The position numbers and the translations under genes are program-made. The notes beneath the pieces are model-generated. The model did not search any database. It had not been told where the DNA came from and saw nothing but the letters and a program-made list of their open reading frames with translations. Positions 36,401 to 47,935 of a stretch of 64,000 nucleotides of DNA are shown in pieces (the first letter of the stretch is position 1; each line of letters starts with the position of its first letter). Where the stretch lies: assembly GCF_030704535.1 (NCBI RefSeq), contig NC_081822.1, forward strand, positions 7,792,501-7,856,500, read 5' to 3'. The stretch is from Vitis vinifera (Eukaryota > Streptophyta > Magnoliopsida > Vitales > Vitaceae).

Positions 36401-36573
36401 AAGCAAATAATATGCCAGAGAATTTATAAGAATTATTTGTTATAGTTTCCTAACCATCTATGCTTACAAAATGGAGGATTATCGAATCACTAGAATAGAC
36501 TTCCAGTTTCTATTTTGAGCACTTTGGAGATTTAAAACAAAAAGATAATTAAAGAAACAAAGCAAATTCTACA
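33438..36573. other. Intergenic region between subtilase and RMT2-like gene
   Basis: This holds the subtilase 3' UTR and then about 2.9 kb without a recognisable gene. An 88-codon frame at 34276-34542 has an ATG but no family resemblance. A tandem repeat of about 31 bp lies at 35602-35707. T-rich sequence at 36240-36300 is unremarkable. Confidence 0.5.
35602..35707. repeat. 31-bp tandem repeat, about 3.4 units
   Basis: Units begin at 35602, 35633 and 35664, each of the form GGGAGTGTGCAAATC then (A/T)-rich then GATAGGAAAT, with a partial fourth unit GGAGTGGGGAAATC. Units differ by a few substitutions and one deletion, so the array is not new. Similar arrays occur in some retrotransposon LTRs, but no LTR ends were found here. 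Confidence 0.75.
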
Positions 36574-39500
36574 TCATTCAGAATCCTGTAAAGACTGACA
36601 AACAGGGAGGTAATAGGTATCCAGTTTCCAATATTTGTGTTTGACACCCTCCCAAACTTCTTCTCCCAAACAATCCTTAACAGGCAAGGGAATTAACTGT
36701 GTCGAGTAGCCCAAATTCTCAAGTTCCAGAGAGACTAGATGACAATAAACAACATGAAAGAATGCATTACCTCCACAGAGGCCATTGAAGAATGAATATA
36801 TCCCTCCAGGCTTCAACAATGTAGGAAGATGCTGGTGAAACTCTCTAAGGTCTTCATAGTACTCTCCATAGGTGTCAAAAAAAATACCTGACCAGATTCA
36901 ACCAACATATCAAAGAGATATATATTAGCCAATATTAATCACTGTATCCCTAAAGAATACATTTTCTATGAGATTACTTTTATTTTTTTTATTATTATTA
37001 AAAAGGATTTTAACAAATTTTGTAGCATTTCAAAATTTCTTGCAAATTTTTTTGAAACCTATCATTCTTTTATATGTTTTCCAAACAAGAGCTACTAGGC
37101 TCCATTTGGATCATGGTAAGTGTCAAAGGAAGGATGAATGAAAGGAAAATGGAAAGAAAATAAAAATTATTGCAGCACAATAATTTTTTCTCTGATTATT
37201 ATCCAATTCTATTCCTTGCTTTTCTTTTTTATACAAAGGATAACGAATCTGAAAATGTTTAAATTTTAAAATAATTTTGATTATATTTTATTTTCCATAG
37301 TAGTTTCATGGCAAACTAAACAAGATAACTTGAGATTTTTTTCTGTTAACCTAGTACTTTTCCAGATCTGAAGAAAACATTAGTAACTCAAGCATAGAAA
37401 CTAGGTGGTATTGCAAAAGAAGTGATTTTATTGGTGATGATGGACTATATCAAAGAATTGAGAAGTAAAATCAATTTACTTTATAAGCAGAAAAGAACAA
37501 TTTGCACTACATGTCTAATTAATTCATTCAAGTGCCCTGTGCTTTGCCCATGGAAATCTTGGGCATACTGAATTGATAGTAGGAAATGGAGTAAACAACC
37601 GGTATAGCATACATATGTATGTCATTGCAACAATTCATAATGTAGTAGTGGTTGAGACAGAAACGTAGGGACCAATTTTTTTTGTTTTGGAATGCAATAA
37701 GATTTTCTTTTAATGAGGCACCGCTTTTCTTATGAACATGAATGTGGAGTTTTCTCTAACCATTCTCTAAATCTAGTTTTTCTTCAGTACCAAATGCTAC
37801 CTAATTCCTATCTACAGGGGAAATATGTTTACTGACCAACAGTTATACATGCTGCCAACAAAAAGGACAGGCAACCAATGCATGGCATTAAGAAATAGTG
37901 CAAACCAAACAAATCAGCTGATGACTTGAGGTACTTAGTTGGTGAATAAGGAAGATTCAAACGTGATTACATTTTTTATAGATGATAATCAGCCTATACT
38001 CATCAAAGAAAAAGATGATCAGGCTACCAACTGTACTGCATGTTACAGGCATTTACAGAGGAACAATTCATGGGTGCTAAAATATGACTTAGTGTTAGCG
38101 AAGGAAAGACAGGCAGCAAACAATCAATGTACGGTATTATCATACAAAAAAGTGTCATAAGCTTTGTAACATACATATTAATAATATAATAAAATCATAA
38201 ATTATAACTTTTTATAAATATTATAAAAATATAGATATCAACATTAATTGATTTATTTTGTTAAAAATAAATAATAATAATTCAAAATTAATAATTTTTA
38301 ATATTATTTATATGATTTTATATATTTTATAAATATTATAAAATTTTGGATATTAATCTAGCTCTTCTACTTTAAGGGGGAACACTTGATTATCTTATTA
38401 GAGGGAAAACACTTTATCGCTTATCGTTAGTCCCTTATTCTTAATTTTTCATTATATGCATACATTTATTACTCATTTTCATTCTCATTTTTACTTGACA
38501 TTGAAATAGAAACAAATTATCTTTCCAACCTTACATTCATATATGCATCCAAACACAAGAATTGGAATTACTAAATTCATTCTTATTTGAGGGAGAATAG
38601 GAATGGAAACAAAATATTCATTCTCATTCCCCATTCTAACGTACCAAACATGCCCTAAGATGAGGCTAAAAGTGAACCCTCACAATGACATCCTAAGGTG
38701 TGAACTTTAAAGAAAAGGAAAATAAACAGAAAATAGAAAATAGACATAGAAATATCTTTATATAATAATAATAAATAAAAGCACCATGAGACATATTGAA
38801 TGTGGATTGGAGAACAGCTGAATATTGAGTTACCATCATAGGATTCGAGTTGTGGAAGAACATCTTGCCACCGACCAAATATTATCTTCACATTGTCCTT
38901 CTCACCCCAACCAGTATGAAGCATACGATTGTAAACTTCAGGATGAGCCTCAATGATGGTGTGTGTAGCAGGCTTATACTGCTGAATAGCTGTATCCACA
39001 AGACCCATTCCAAATCCAATGTTCAATATGTGACCACCACCTGAGCAAACAGCTTTTGCATGAGCCTCCATCAATGGTTTCTCCCAAGCCATCATGATAG
39101 CCTTGCTATTGGAATCCATCAGTTTATCCTCACTAAAAGTAATCCTATCTCCCAAGTAATCCTCATCAGAATCACCATTTTTATTTGCTTTCCTTGTGAT
39201 TGTTCCTAGGATCAATTCAGCTTGAATCCCTATTCAAGAAAAGAAATCCATTCATAAATTTTAAGGAGATAGAAATCCCATTTTTTGTGAACTGTATGAT
39301 ATCCAGACATGCAACAGGCATGAGTTGTGCTTGTGACGATGCATTGACCATCTATTAATTCTATTTATCAGTGTATTGATGTAGAGGAAACACATAAATA
39401 AACTAGCAGCAAAAATGTTACTTTTATGACAATTCTACAATCCAGAGAAGCTGAATAATGGAGGGGCACTGTACCAGAGCTTCCGTATCGCATCATTTTA

Positions 39501-42500
39501 TGAATGTTCTCAAATTGAACCTGAGAACAGAGTTAAAATCAGCTCACTACTGCCTAGGCTATTCAATGATTTCATAATCACTTGAACCTGGAAAGGAGGG
39601 ATGATAGGCAGTGCTGCAGATAGTATTGCTATATTTTTTTTTATAGGAAAAAGGAAGGCATGTATTAAAAGTGCATAAGAGAAGGCGCAGCAAGTACACA
39701 AGAAGCATACAATCAAAGCCCAATATAGGTGAAAAGGTAAGAAGCCAAAAAAACCTTCTCCTTACATGACAGTGTTGCTTTTTTTTTTTTTTTGATAAAT
39801 AAAGAGATTGTATTAAAAAACCACCGAAGTAGTGGCTAAAAATACAAGAAAGAGAATAGAAAAAGAAAAAGAAAAACGCCCCTCGCTCCCTAGCAGAATG
39901 CCAAGGCCCGAAGAGCATCCCAACCTACACCCTTAACGGGAAGCCACCCAACCAACAAAATCAACTAAAGTCGAGGGACCATCTTTTATAGACCTCTTCA
40001 TCTCCGACCAAAGAAAATAAATAAAAGAAGACTTAAGTCTTTGAATTGACAGCTCCTCTTCCTCAAAAGTAACTTTGTTCCTTGTCTTCCAAACCGTCCA
40101 AAAGAGGCACAAAGGACTTACTTTCCAAACACCCTTCCTCTTCTTACCCACAAAAGTCCCATTCCACCCCAAAAGCATCTCCTTAACCGTGGCTGGCAGC
40201 ACCCACTGCACCCCAAATATAGAGAAAAGCAGCACCCAAAGAGTTCTTGCCTTATCACAATGGAGAAGAATGTGATCAATTGATTCTTCATGCCTTTGAA
40301 AAAGGTAACATCTGTTCGCTAGAACCCAACCTCTCCTTTGAAGCTAATCCAAGGTGAGGGCCTTCCCCCACGTTGCTTCCCACCCAAAAAAACTCACTCT
40401 AGGCTGCACCAAAACTTTCCAAATAGCCGACGAAGGGAAGGAGATTGGATGACCTGATACTAATGATTTGTAGAGAGACTTAACTGAAAACTTCCCACAA
40501 TTAGTCTCTCTCCAAATCACCCTATCATCCACCCCTTGCTGAATTTGCTTCCCATTTAAGGCCACCACAAAAAAACTGCACACCTCGTCCAACTCCCAAT
40601 TATTAAACGGTCTAGAAAACAGCGGGCTCCAACTTCCCCCACCCTCATTGCACCTCCATACATCCTTAACCCAAGCATCCTTGGAAACAGCCAATGCAAA
40701 TAAAGAAGGAAAAGAAACACAAAGAGGTTTATCCCCACACCAAATGTCTTTCCAGAATTTTACCCTTTGCCCATTCCCCACAACAAAAAATAGCCTACTT
40801 TTCACAACTTCCCATTCTTTCCTAAGAGTTTTCCACAACCCCACACCATGCCCCCCTCCCCTTGCTTCCTTTGAACTCCATCCCCCTTGCTCCTCCCCAT
40901 ATTTTCCCCTAATCACTTGGTTCCAAAAAGTCTCTCTCTCAATAGCAAATCTCCAACTCCATTTACACAAAAGAGCCTTATTGAGGATAGATAGACTTTT
41001 AACCCCCAACCCCCCATTATCCTTCTCAAGGCAAACCAACTCCCACCTAACAAGATGAATCTTCCTCTCAAGAGCCCCACCTCCTCATAAGAAATCCCTC
41101 TGAATTCGCTCCAACCTCAGTCTGACTTTTCTAGGCATAGAGAGCATGGACATAAAGTAAATGGGCATATTAGCTAGAGTACTCTGAATCAATGTAATCC
41201 TGCCTCCTTTGGATATGTATTGGCTCTTCCATCTAGCCAATTTTTTCCTCATTCTCTCCTCCACACCATCCCAAACAGCTAGCGATCTATATTGCGCACC
41301 TAAAGGCAACCCCAATTAAGTGGTTGGAAGACTTCCAACCTTACAACCAATAGCTGCAGCCAAATCCTCTACGTCATCCACACAACCCACCGAAATAAGC
41401 TCACTTTTGTCAAGATTAATTCTCAAACCCGACATGGCTTCAAACCACATTAAAATCCAGCTTAAATGCAGCAATTGAACCTTGGAAGCTCCACAAAAAA
41501 TCAAAGTGTCATCAGCAAACAGAAGGTGTGACACATTAACTCCCTCACCACCCCTGCTTCTCGCCTTGCAAGCAGACACAAAGCCCCCAACTACTGCACT
41601 CCTTAGGAGACTACTAAAAGCTTCCATCACCAACACAAAAGGGTACGAAGAGAGAGGATCCCCTTGCCTTAAACCTCTAGAGCTTTGAAAAAAACCTGAG
41701 GGAGACCCATTCACCAAAACGGAGAAGCTTACAGTGGAGATACACCACTTCATCCATCTAATCCATTTTTCCCCAAACCCCATCTTACTCATGACTGAAA
41801 ACACAAAAGACCATTCCAAATGGTCATACGCTTTCTCAATGTCTAGCTTATACAACACTGCCTCTTCCTTGTTTTTTAAAACCGAATCTAAAACTTCATT
41901 AGCCACCAGAACAGCATCTAGAATTTTCCTTCCTTGCACGAAAGCATTTTGAGCCTTGGAGACCACCTTCCCCACCACCCTCTTTAACCTATTGGCTAGA
42001 ACTTTAGCCAACCACTTATATAGTGTTGCTTTTTTTTTTTTTTTTTTGATAATCAATAGTGTTAAGGGTTTTTCTGATGAAGCATTAGCTGTTAACATAT
42101 TCAGATGAAGACCAAAATCAAGTTTAGGCAGACACCTAGGCCGGAGCCACACTTAAAGACATTGAATCTTGTGTCCTTTGTCTGTCATGCTATGGTTTAG
42201 CTAAGTTTTTTTGGCCCATGGAAAATCACAATGATTTTTTTTTCTCTTCCATTGAGGGTAAGAAATATTTATCAGCTAATTTTTTCTATTACTGTTACAC
42301 AGTGAGCAGGTATGGTAAACCTATGGCAGAAAAATTGTTACAACACAAAATCCATAGTATAAACAACTAAACAAGATCTACCACTAAGGTGGCCCAATCA
42401 TGATATTATATGCATATCTATGCAAAGGACCTCTTGAAAAAACAAATAAAGTTCAAGTAATTATTATTTCTCATTTCCATTAACATGAACTCAATGAGTC

Positions 42501-43230
42501 TCGCATCAACAAAACATCAAATTGGGAATGGAATAGCAGTGGTAAGGGAAAAGCTCGCCGTCTCTAAATTTTCTTGAATTCAGAGACTGCAGAAAAAATT
42601 GAAAGCTGGCATCCTATGCCTGTTTAATCAATGCACAAAATGAAATATACAGAAGGCAGAAAACTTAATGCAACCCAATTCCAAGGATTTATCTACGCTT
42701 AATCAAAGGCATAAATATAAAAGAGCTATCAACTATAAGATGACATTCAAAATATGTAGAAATCCATCACAACGGCATTCATTTCTTGGTATCTCGTGGG
42801 TCAGATCTTATAAACACTCTGGATAAAAGTCATCATTACCAATTTCAAGCATAAGTATGATGAGTATTGTGTATTGGAAAATGTTGCAATGAAGACTCTT
42901 GAGAAGTATAGGAATATAAATTGCAAGGTTTTAAGCTTAATGCGCTCATAGCGTACCGGCGTTGAGGAGGACTTCGAATGCTTCTTGGTGGCCAGAATCC
43001 ATGGCGAAATCGCCGGCGGAGAGATTGGAAGGAGAGAGTGCGTTCCAGGGAGCACCAGCTTCGAGCAGAATCTTGACAGCATCAGCGTGGCCGAGCCTGG
43101 CCGCGTGCATGAGTGGGCTAAGGCCTTCGCGATCGAAGAACGAAACGTCTGCTCCGGAATCTATCAAAGCTCTCAGTTTGGCAGTGTCGCCCTTCCTCGC
43201 CGCCTCACAAACCATTTCCCCTTCTTCCAT
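36574..43230 (-). CDS. Ankyrin-methyltransferase protein, RMT2-like (protein arginine N-methyltransferase 2 family), 327 aa
   Basis: Minus-strand exons at 43230-42957, 39229-38834 and 36887-36574 (TGA) join in frame with GT/AG borders. Residues 1-91 contain ankyrin-type repeats (VCEAARKGDTAKLRALIDSG, GLSPLMHAARLGHADAVKIL). Residues about 115-325 form a class-I SAM methyltransferase: motif I ILNIGFGMGLVDTAIQ (159-174), post-I HTIIEAHPEVY (181-191), WQDVLPQL (212-219), then YDGIFFDTYGEYYEDL spanning the second splice junction, and LKPGGIYSFFNG. Yeast Rmt2 methylates the delta nitrogen of an arginine in ribosomal protein L12; the plant protein is a homologue, so the substrate is an inference. 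Intron 1 (39230-42956) carries nested LINE insertions in the gene's own orientation; intron 2 is 1.95 kb. The start ATG at 43230 gives the expected N-terminus (MEEGEMVCEAARKG). Confidence 0.93.
36888..38833. other. Intron 2 of RMT2-like gene
   Basis: Noncoding and AT-rich. At its 5' side, 38622-38658, the sequence CCATTCTAACGTACC then AAACATGCCCTAA looks like one end of a Tourist-type MITE, but the other end was not found. No exon was recognised. Confidence 0.55.
39630..39770 (-). mobile_element. Short 5'-truncated LINE tail, minus strand
   Basis: It begins with a T-run and TTATAGGAAAAAGGAAGGCATG (a LINE 3' end on the minus strand) and ends at ACATGAC. It lies between AGTATTGC (39622-39629) and AGTGTTGC (39771-39778), which look like a slightly diverged target-site duplication. 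Only about 140 bp of noncoding 3' sequence was inserted. Confidence 0.6.
39779..42021 (-). mobile_element. 5'-truncated L1-type LINE in RMT2-like intron 1, minus strand
   Basis: The element is flanked by AGTGTTGC followed by a T-run at 39771-39778 and at 42022-42029. Read on the minus strand it starts inside reverse transcriptase (LYKWLAKVLANRLKRVVG) and continues through LYKLDIEKAYDHLEW, GLRQGDPLSSYPFVLVMEA and LLFADDTLIF. It then runs through the thumb and connection region (WKSQYISKGGRITLIQST) to the zf-RVT domain (VSFFGWEATWGKALTLD, ESIDHILLHCDKARTLW) and a stop near 39933, then a short UTR and poly-A. The frame is nearly intact, with only about three in-frame stops (41316, about 41082 and 40344), so it is much younger than the LINEs in the CK2 alpha intron. 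It cannot be autonomous, because ORF1, the endonuclease and the N-terminal part of RT are absent. Confidence 0.9.
42030..42956. other. Proximal part of intron 1 of RMT2-like gene
   Basis: Ordinary AT-rich intron sequence between the LINE and the splice donor at 42955-42956. Nothing further was recognised. Confidence 0.5.
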
Positions 43231-45159
43231 GTTTTCACGCGCGCCCTTCCTCTCAATACACTTCCCGTTAGGAAAAACCTAGCTCCAAAAATGTAATAAC
43301 TAATAAGTAACAGCCCATTAGAATAATTATTCCTTCCCAAGAACCAAATATGAAAAATACACAAACACTCCTCCATCCAATTTTTCTCTGGACCATGTGG
43401 AAATACTGGAAATATTCCGATATCATGCTACAAATGACGCATTGATATCTTATTTCAAGATTCATCATATTAGACCTTACTTTATGATTCTATTGAAATA
43501 AATGATATTAGAAAAATAAATAAGACGGGGCGGGATGGTTTATTTATCTCCGTTCTTAGTTGTGAATTTATCCCACATCCCTAACTTAGACAACAAAGTG
43601 ATGGGATATAAATTCTTATTAGCCGATGTTAGGATATTAATTAGATCAATTTAAGGTAATCACCTATAGATGAGGTGAATAATATAATGGTTTTTTTTTT
43701 TTACAAATTTATATTATATGAATTTAAATGATAATTGTATGTAAATGTGTAACATGTATAGTGGAAATCAATTACATATAGAATATAGAACATAAGGAGG
43801 ATAAATTGTAGACACTTGATTTTATAGTGATTTGACATAATTCGACTTATGTTCATCTTACTCGAGTTTCTAATCAAGTGAGGGTTTTACTAATATGAGA
43901 CTTTTAATACAAACTTTTGAATTTTACAATTGGATTTTCCCACTCCAATGAGCACTATAAATTTTCTCAATAAATATTTCACTTTTGAACTGCCTAAGTA
44001 ATATCCTCCACTTAGGAAATATTAAATAATACTTTACATTTAGATTTTTACTTCAAGATTAACTCACATTTAAACTCAACTTACAAAAGTTTATAAGAAT
44101 GATAGAAAAATTGATCTCACAACATTGTAGTACAATTTGAAGCTCAAATGATACCAAAAAAAAAAAAAAAATTTATGATTGAAATGTACTAAATGGATAT
44201 GCATTTTTTTTATAAAAAAAGAAAAGAAAAGAAAATGCACTCAAAAACACTTCTCTAATGTTTAAATAACATTTATAAAAAAATTTAAACTTTTACTCTT
44301 TAAAACAAAAATGTTTGAAGCTTTTAGATAAGGTTTGGAATCCAAACTAACCATTAGGTGAGTTTGGCAGTCAACCAATCAAGAAACTAGTTCGACCAAT
44401 TCATTATCCATTGAGTATTTAATGTTTTGGAAAGTAGCTATTGGAATATATGATAAAGGTGAAGTGTTGAAGTATTTTTATTGATCGGTCATGTCATATA
44501 CGCCTGAGTCAGACATCCAATTGTTTTGATTTGAATTATTTGGAGGATGTTCTTCCCCTTAATGATAGAGAAAATGATTGATAAGATTATATTGAATTTG
44601 ACTCATAGTGATCATTTATCAAATAATAACTCTAGTTTTCAAATGATTGAACAACCGAGAGCAATTTACTTACGATACTTAGTTGACATTCATAAAAGGT
44701 CGTAGATCCTACTCTAGAGACGAAAATACCCACATTAATAGCTAACCTAATTTCAACAATGAATAAATTAACGAATAAGAATATTTGTACATCTGTAATG
44801 GAAATTACATTCATAGAAATATAAACTGAAACATCTCCCAATTGGGTCTCAACTATTGGAGGTCGGAACTTCAACCAACCCTCTATTGGAACTCAACTAG
44901 TCTTCAATTATTTGAGACTCTAGTTCAACCGACTACACTATGAAGTGCTTAAAAAGCATAATTTGAAACCTATAACCTCTAGCAACTTGTCTAACCCCTC
45001 TTAAAACCTTTAAAACAAATTTTTAAAAAAATTTGACTACGGATTTTAATTGAAAATATGAAATCATCAAATTATAAAGATAATTTAAAAACAATAAGAT
45101 GTATGATCCTAGTGTGCTAATAAGCATAATTTAGAAGAGATAATTTTGTCTTATAGGAA

Positions 45160-46350
45160 ATAATTCTGCCTCGAAGAACTTATTTTTTCAAACTTTACTG
45201 TTTCCAAAGAACTATGGCTTATATGGACCCAAGCTATAGTTTAACAAAGTAAATGGCAATAATAACAAAAGCATATAAGATCAAAGCTCATTTATGAATG
45301 TGAATTGATGGCAGAAGGTGCTGGAGTTGAAACACAAGTATGATACTATGATGGCAATCAACCCCGTATGATCAAACACAGTAACACGCATTCACTAAAA
45401 AACCTCATTTTCAAAAGAGAAAACCAATTTTTTTTTACAAGGGAACGCTTAGGTTATGTTTGGTTCCCGGAAAATTTGAGGGAAAATGCGAGGGAAAGAA
45501 AATACAAAGGAAAAGTAGAAGGAAAGAAAAAGTGAAGGAAAATAAAAAAATAGATTAAAAGTTGATAAATTATTTTTTTTGTTACTTCAAACTCATTTTA
45601 TTTATTTTAACTCATCAATATAAAGATTAAATAATTTAAAAATACATAAGTTTTTAATTAGTTTTAATTATATTTGATTTTCTTTGATATTTTTCATAGG
45701 ATAACCAAATATGAGAAAATCATTTTCCTTAGCATTTTTTTTCTTTCCTTTGTACTTTCCGGGAACCAAACATAGCCTTAGTGAATGCACTAGGACTTCC
45801 TACTGCATAAGAGAAGAACTGCCAGGGACTTCCCACTACACTAGGACTTCCTTCAGCTTCAAGAAATCACTTAAAAGCCAAATTACTGAACTAGAAGAGC
45901 TTTTGCCGTTTCCTGAGTCACTTCTTTATCCGAACCGGACAATTAATATGCCAGCAACTCGGTATTGGGTACTGCGCAACACACTAGAAGCACTGTGAAT
46001 AAAGAGAGTAACCATTTCAATGCAGCAAAGGTTTATGAGACCCAGATGTCTAAACAGTCAGCTACATCTGTGCTATTTCCCAGTATACATAACAGATCAG
46101 GCTTGCTTGAGCCAAAAGAAGTTCTATCATATACCCATAATGCAAAACATGGTACCAAGGAACAAACCAAAAAAACTGGAGTAAGGAATCCAGAATCATC
46201 TCACAGGGTGGCAAGCGGTATAATCTCTCTTAGTCAATCGATCTGTCAAAGCAATCTCGATTCTAAACAGAATAACCTCAACTAATATCGTCTTAACATT
46301 CCAAGCACCTCTAAATCAATCTCTCAAGGTATAGATCAACAAAATTGTTA
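45160..46350 (+). repeat. Dispersed repeat, copy A of an inverted pair
   Basis: This sequence matches, in reverse orientation, the intronic sequence at about 50505-51330. Shared stretches include GATCAAAGCTCATTTATGAA, AACATTCCAAGCACCTCT, GATCTGTCAAAG, CATGGTACCAAGGAACAAAC and GGAATCCAGAATCATCTCAC. Homology runs the full length except for a MITE at 45452-45777 and about 55 bp beside it. No coding potential is convincing, although one frame is fairly similar in both copies. Confidence 0.8.
45452..45777. mobile_element. Tourist-like (PIF/Harbinger) MITE nested in repeat copy A
   Basis: The left terminus GGTTATGTTTGGTTCCCGG and the right terminus, on the minus strand, GGCTATGTTTGGTTCCCGG are inverted repeats with one mismatch, and they continue into AAA. 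TTA trinucleotides flank both ends (45449-45451 and 45778-45780). The 326-bp interior is A-rich and noncoding. The homologous site in copy B lacks the element, which confirms insertion after the two repeat copies separated. Confidence 0.88.
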
Positions 46351-47729
46351 GAGTTTAGTAACCCGAATTCTATTTGTAATTCGAAAAGCTGACACTATGA
46401 CATATGCGATGAAACTAAAACTATGAATTTTTTTTTGAGTCTGTGGTAGTAGTGGAGGGATAAGGTACGTATAATTACAACTCTAATTACTTTTAATATT
46501 TCTAGAAGCATATTTGGTACTATTTATTTGATCACAACAATAAATCTTATTTTATTATTATCAAATTTGAGATTAATCAAATTTTGATTTAGTACAAAAC
46601 AATTTCCTTATTCTCATACAAAATTCTAATGAGTAATAAAATCCTGTATTTATTTCGAGTTTATAAATTTTTTGTCCTCATCCCCTCCTTATCCGATTAT
46701 AGATCAAATCCAATGGATTTTTCTCACCATTCTTAAGTGATATTCACTTGAAGAGCAAAAGTTCAAAATAAAACTTAAATTCAAATTGATTTTGCATGCA
46801 TGTATAATCATAATGAAATTTGGTAATGAATTATACAATTTACCATCACTAAAATTATTTTAATCATCACTATACAAATTCTTCATGATGTGGTTCATGT
46901 TATTTTATGAAATTGATTTTAGGAGCTTGAAGATGCCCAAAAATCTTCGGTTTGATCAATTTGAAAGTGATGATACAACTCGTGAATTCTAATATCAAAA
47001 ACTCATTAAAACCGATGTATAAGCACATGAGTGTTGGTTTTTCGCTTTTGTAAGGATTTTCTTGATCTTTTACGGTTGGTTTTTCGTTCTAAGTAAGTGG
47101 GATGAGCTGAAAGTTTCTTATAGACAGCGCTAATGAAAACTTTTGGGCATCTTCAGAGCTCAGCCAAAACAACATCAAAGTACGATTCTTTCCTCTATTT
47201 AATAAATTTGATCAACCATACAAGATAGGCGTCATAAAATATTGTCTTTTTGGACGGTTCTCATCCCTTTATATCAACATGATTTAAAGAAAAAATAAAA
47301 ATATGCGTGAAGCTTCTTCAGTTTAGTATTACTCGAATAGTTGGGTTATGTCATTCGATCATGGATTCTGGAACTTTCTAACAGTCAAAAGTGGAGGTTC
47401 AAATGCTAAATAGGAAACATGCAGTAATAAAAAGTGACAGCATTTTGCACATAGAACCCCTGCCCACGTACTTTACTATTTTTGCCACAAAAAATTATGA
47501 ATTTAATTCATCACACGGCTTGCAGCTTCCTAACCGCGTCCCATAACGTATTCATAAGTAATATTAAAAAAGAGAGGGTGGAAAATGGCAGAGGGGCATG
47601 TCCGGTGGCTGTGGTACACCAGTTTTGACCGTCAGTGACGACGCCTCCGAGTTTGATCGTATGACCGCTGTGATCCGCCTACGAATTACGATAATATTAT
47701 AGTTGAGCCGCGACACGCGCTCCAACCTC

Positions 47730-47735
47730 CACGTG
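47730..47735 (+). promoter_or_regulatory. G-box CACGTG upstream of syntaxin-N gene
   Basis: Palindromic CACGTG in the context CCTCCACGTGCACC, about 200 bases before the ATG. It could bind bZIP or bHLH factors. This is a motif match only. Confidence 0.35.
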
Positions 47736-47814
47736 CACCTCCCAAACAGCCCAAATCTCTCTCCCAATCATCCATCTATCTGCACTTTCCATGTTTCCCC
47801 AAATCTTCTCACGC

Positions 47815-47822
47815 TATTAAAA
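47815..47822 (+). promoter_or_regulatory. Putative TATA-like element of syntaxin-N gene
   Basis: TATTAAAA lies 121 bases before the ATG at 47936 and about 85 bases downstream of the G-box. Confidence 0.4.
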
Positions 47823-47935
47823 GTTCCCAATGATCTAGGGTTTTCTTCAAGGATCCTGATTTTTTTTTTTCCCTGCCAATTTTTTGTTTCGCCTTTTATT
47901 TTTAATTTTTTCAATTAAAGCAAGGGATAATTGAG

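Larger units (their letters stand above)
43231..47729. other. Repeat-rich intergenic region between RMT2-like and syntaxin-N genes
   Basis: The two genes are divergent, so both promoters lie here. No gene was recognised. 43500-45150 is AT-rich with repetitive character. A dispersed repeat of about 1.2 kb with a nested MITE occupies about 45160-46350. A short inverted repeat spans 46923-47161. Confidence 0.5.

Noticed and set aside
43830-44160. Possible LTR-retrotransposon segment
   Set aside because: The texture is repeat-like, but no LTR pair, primer-binding site or pol domain was seen, so it is left unassigned.
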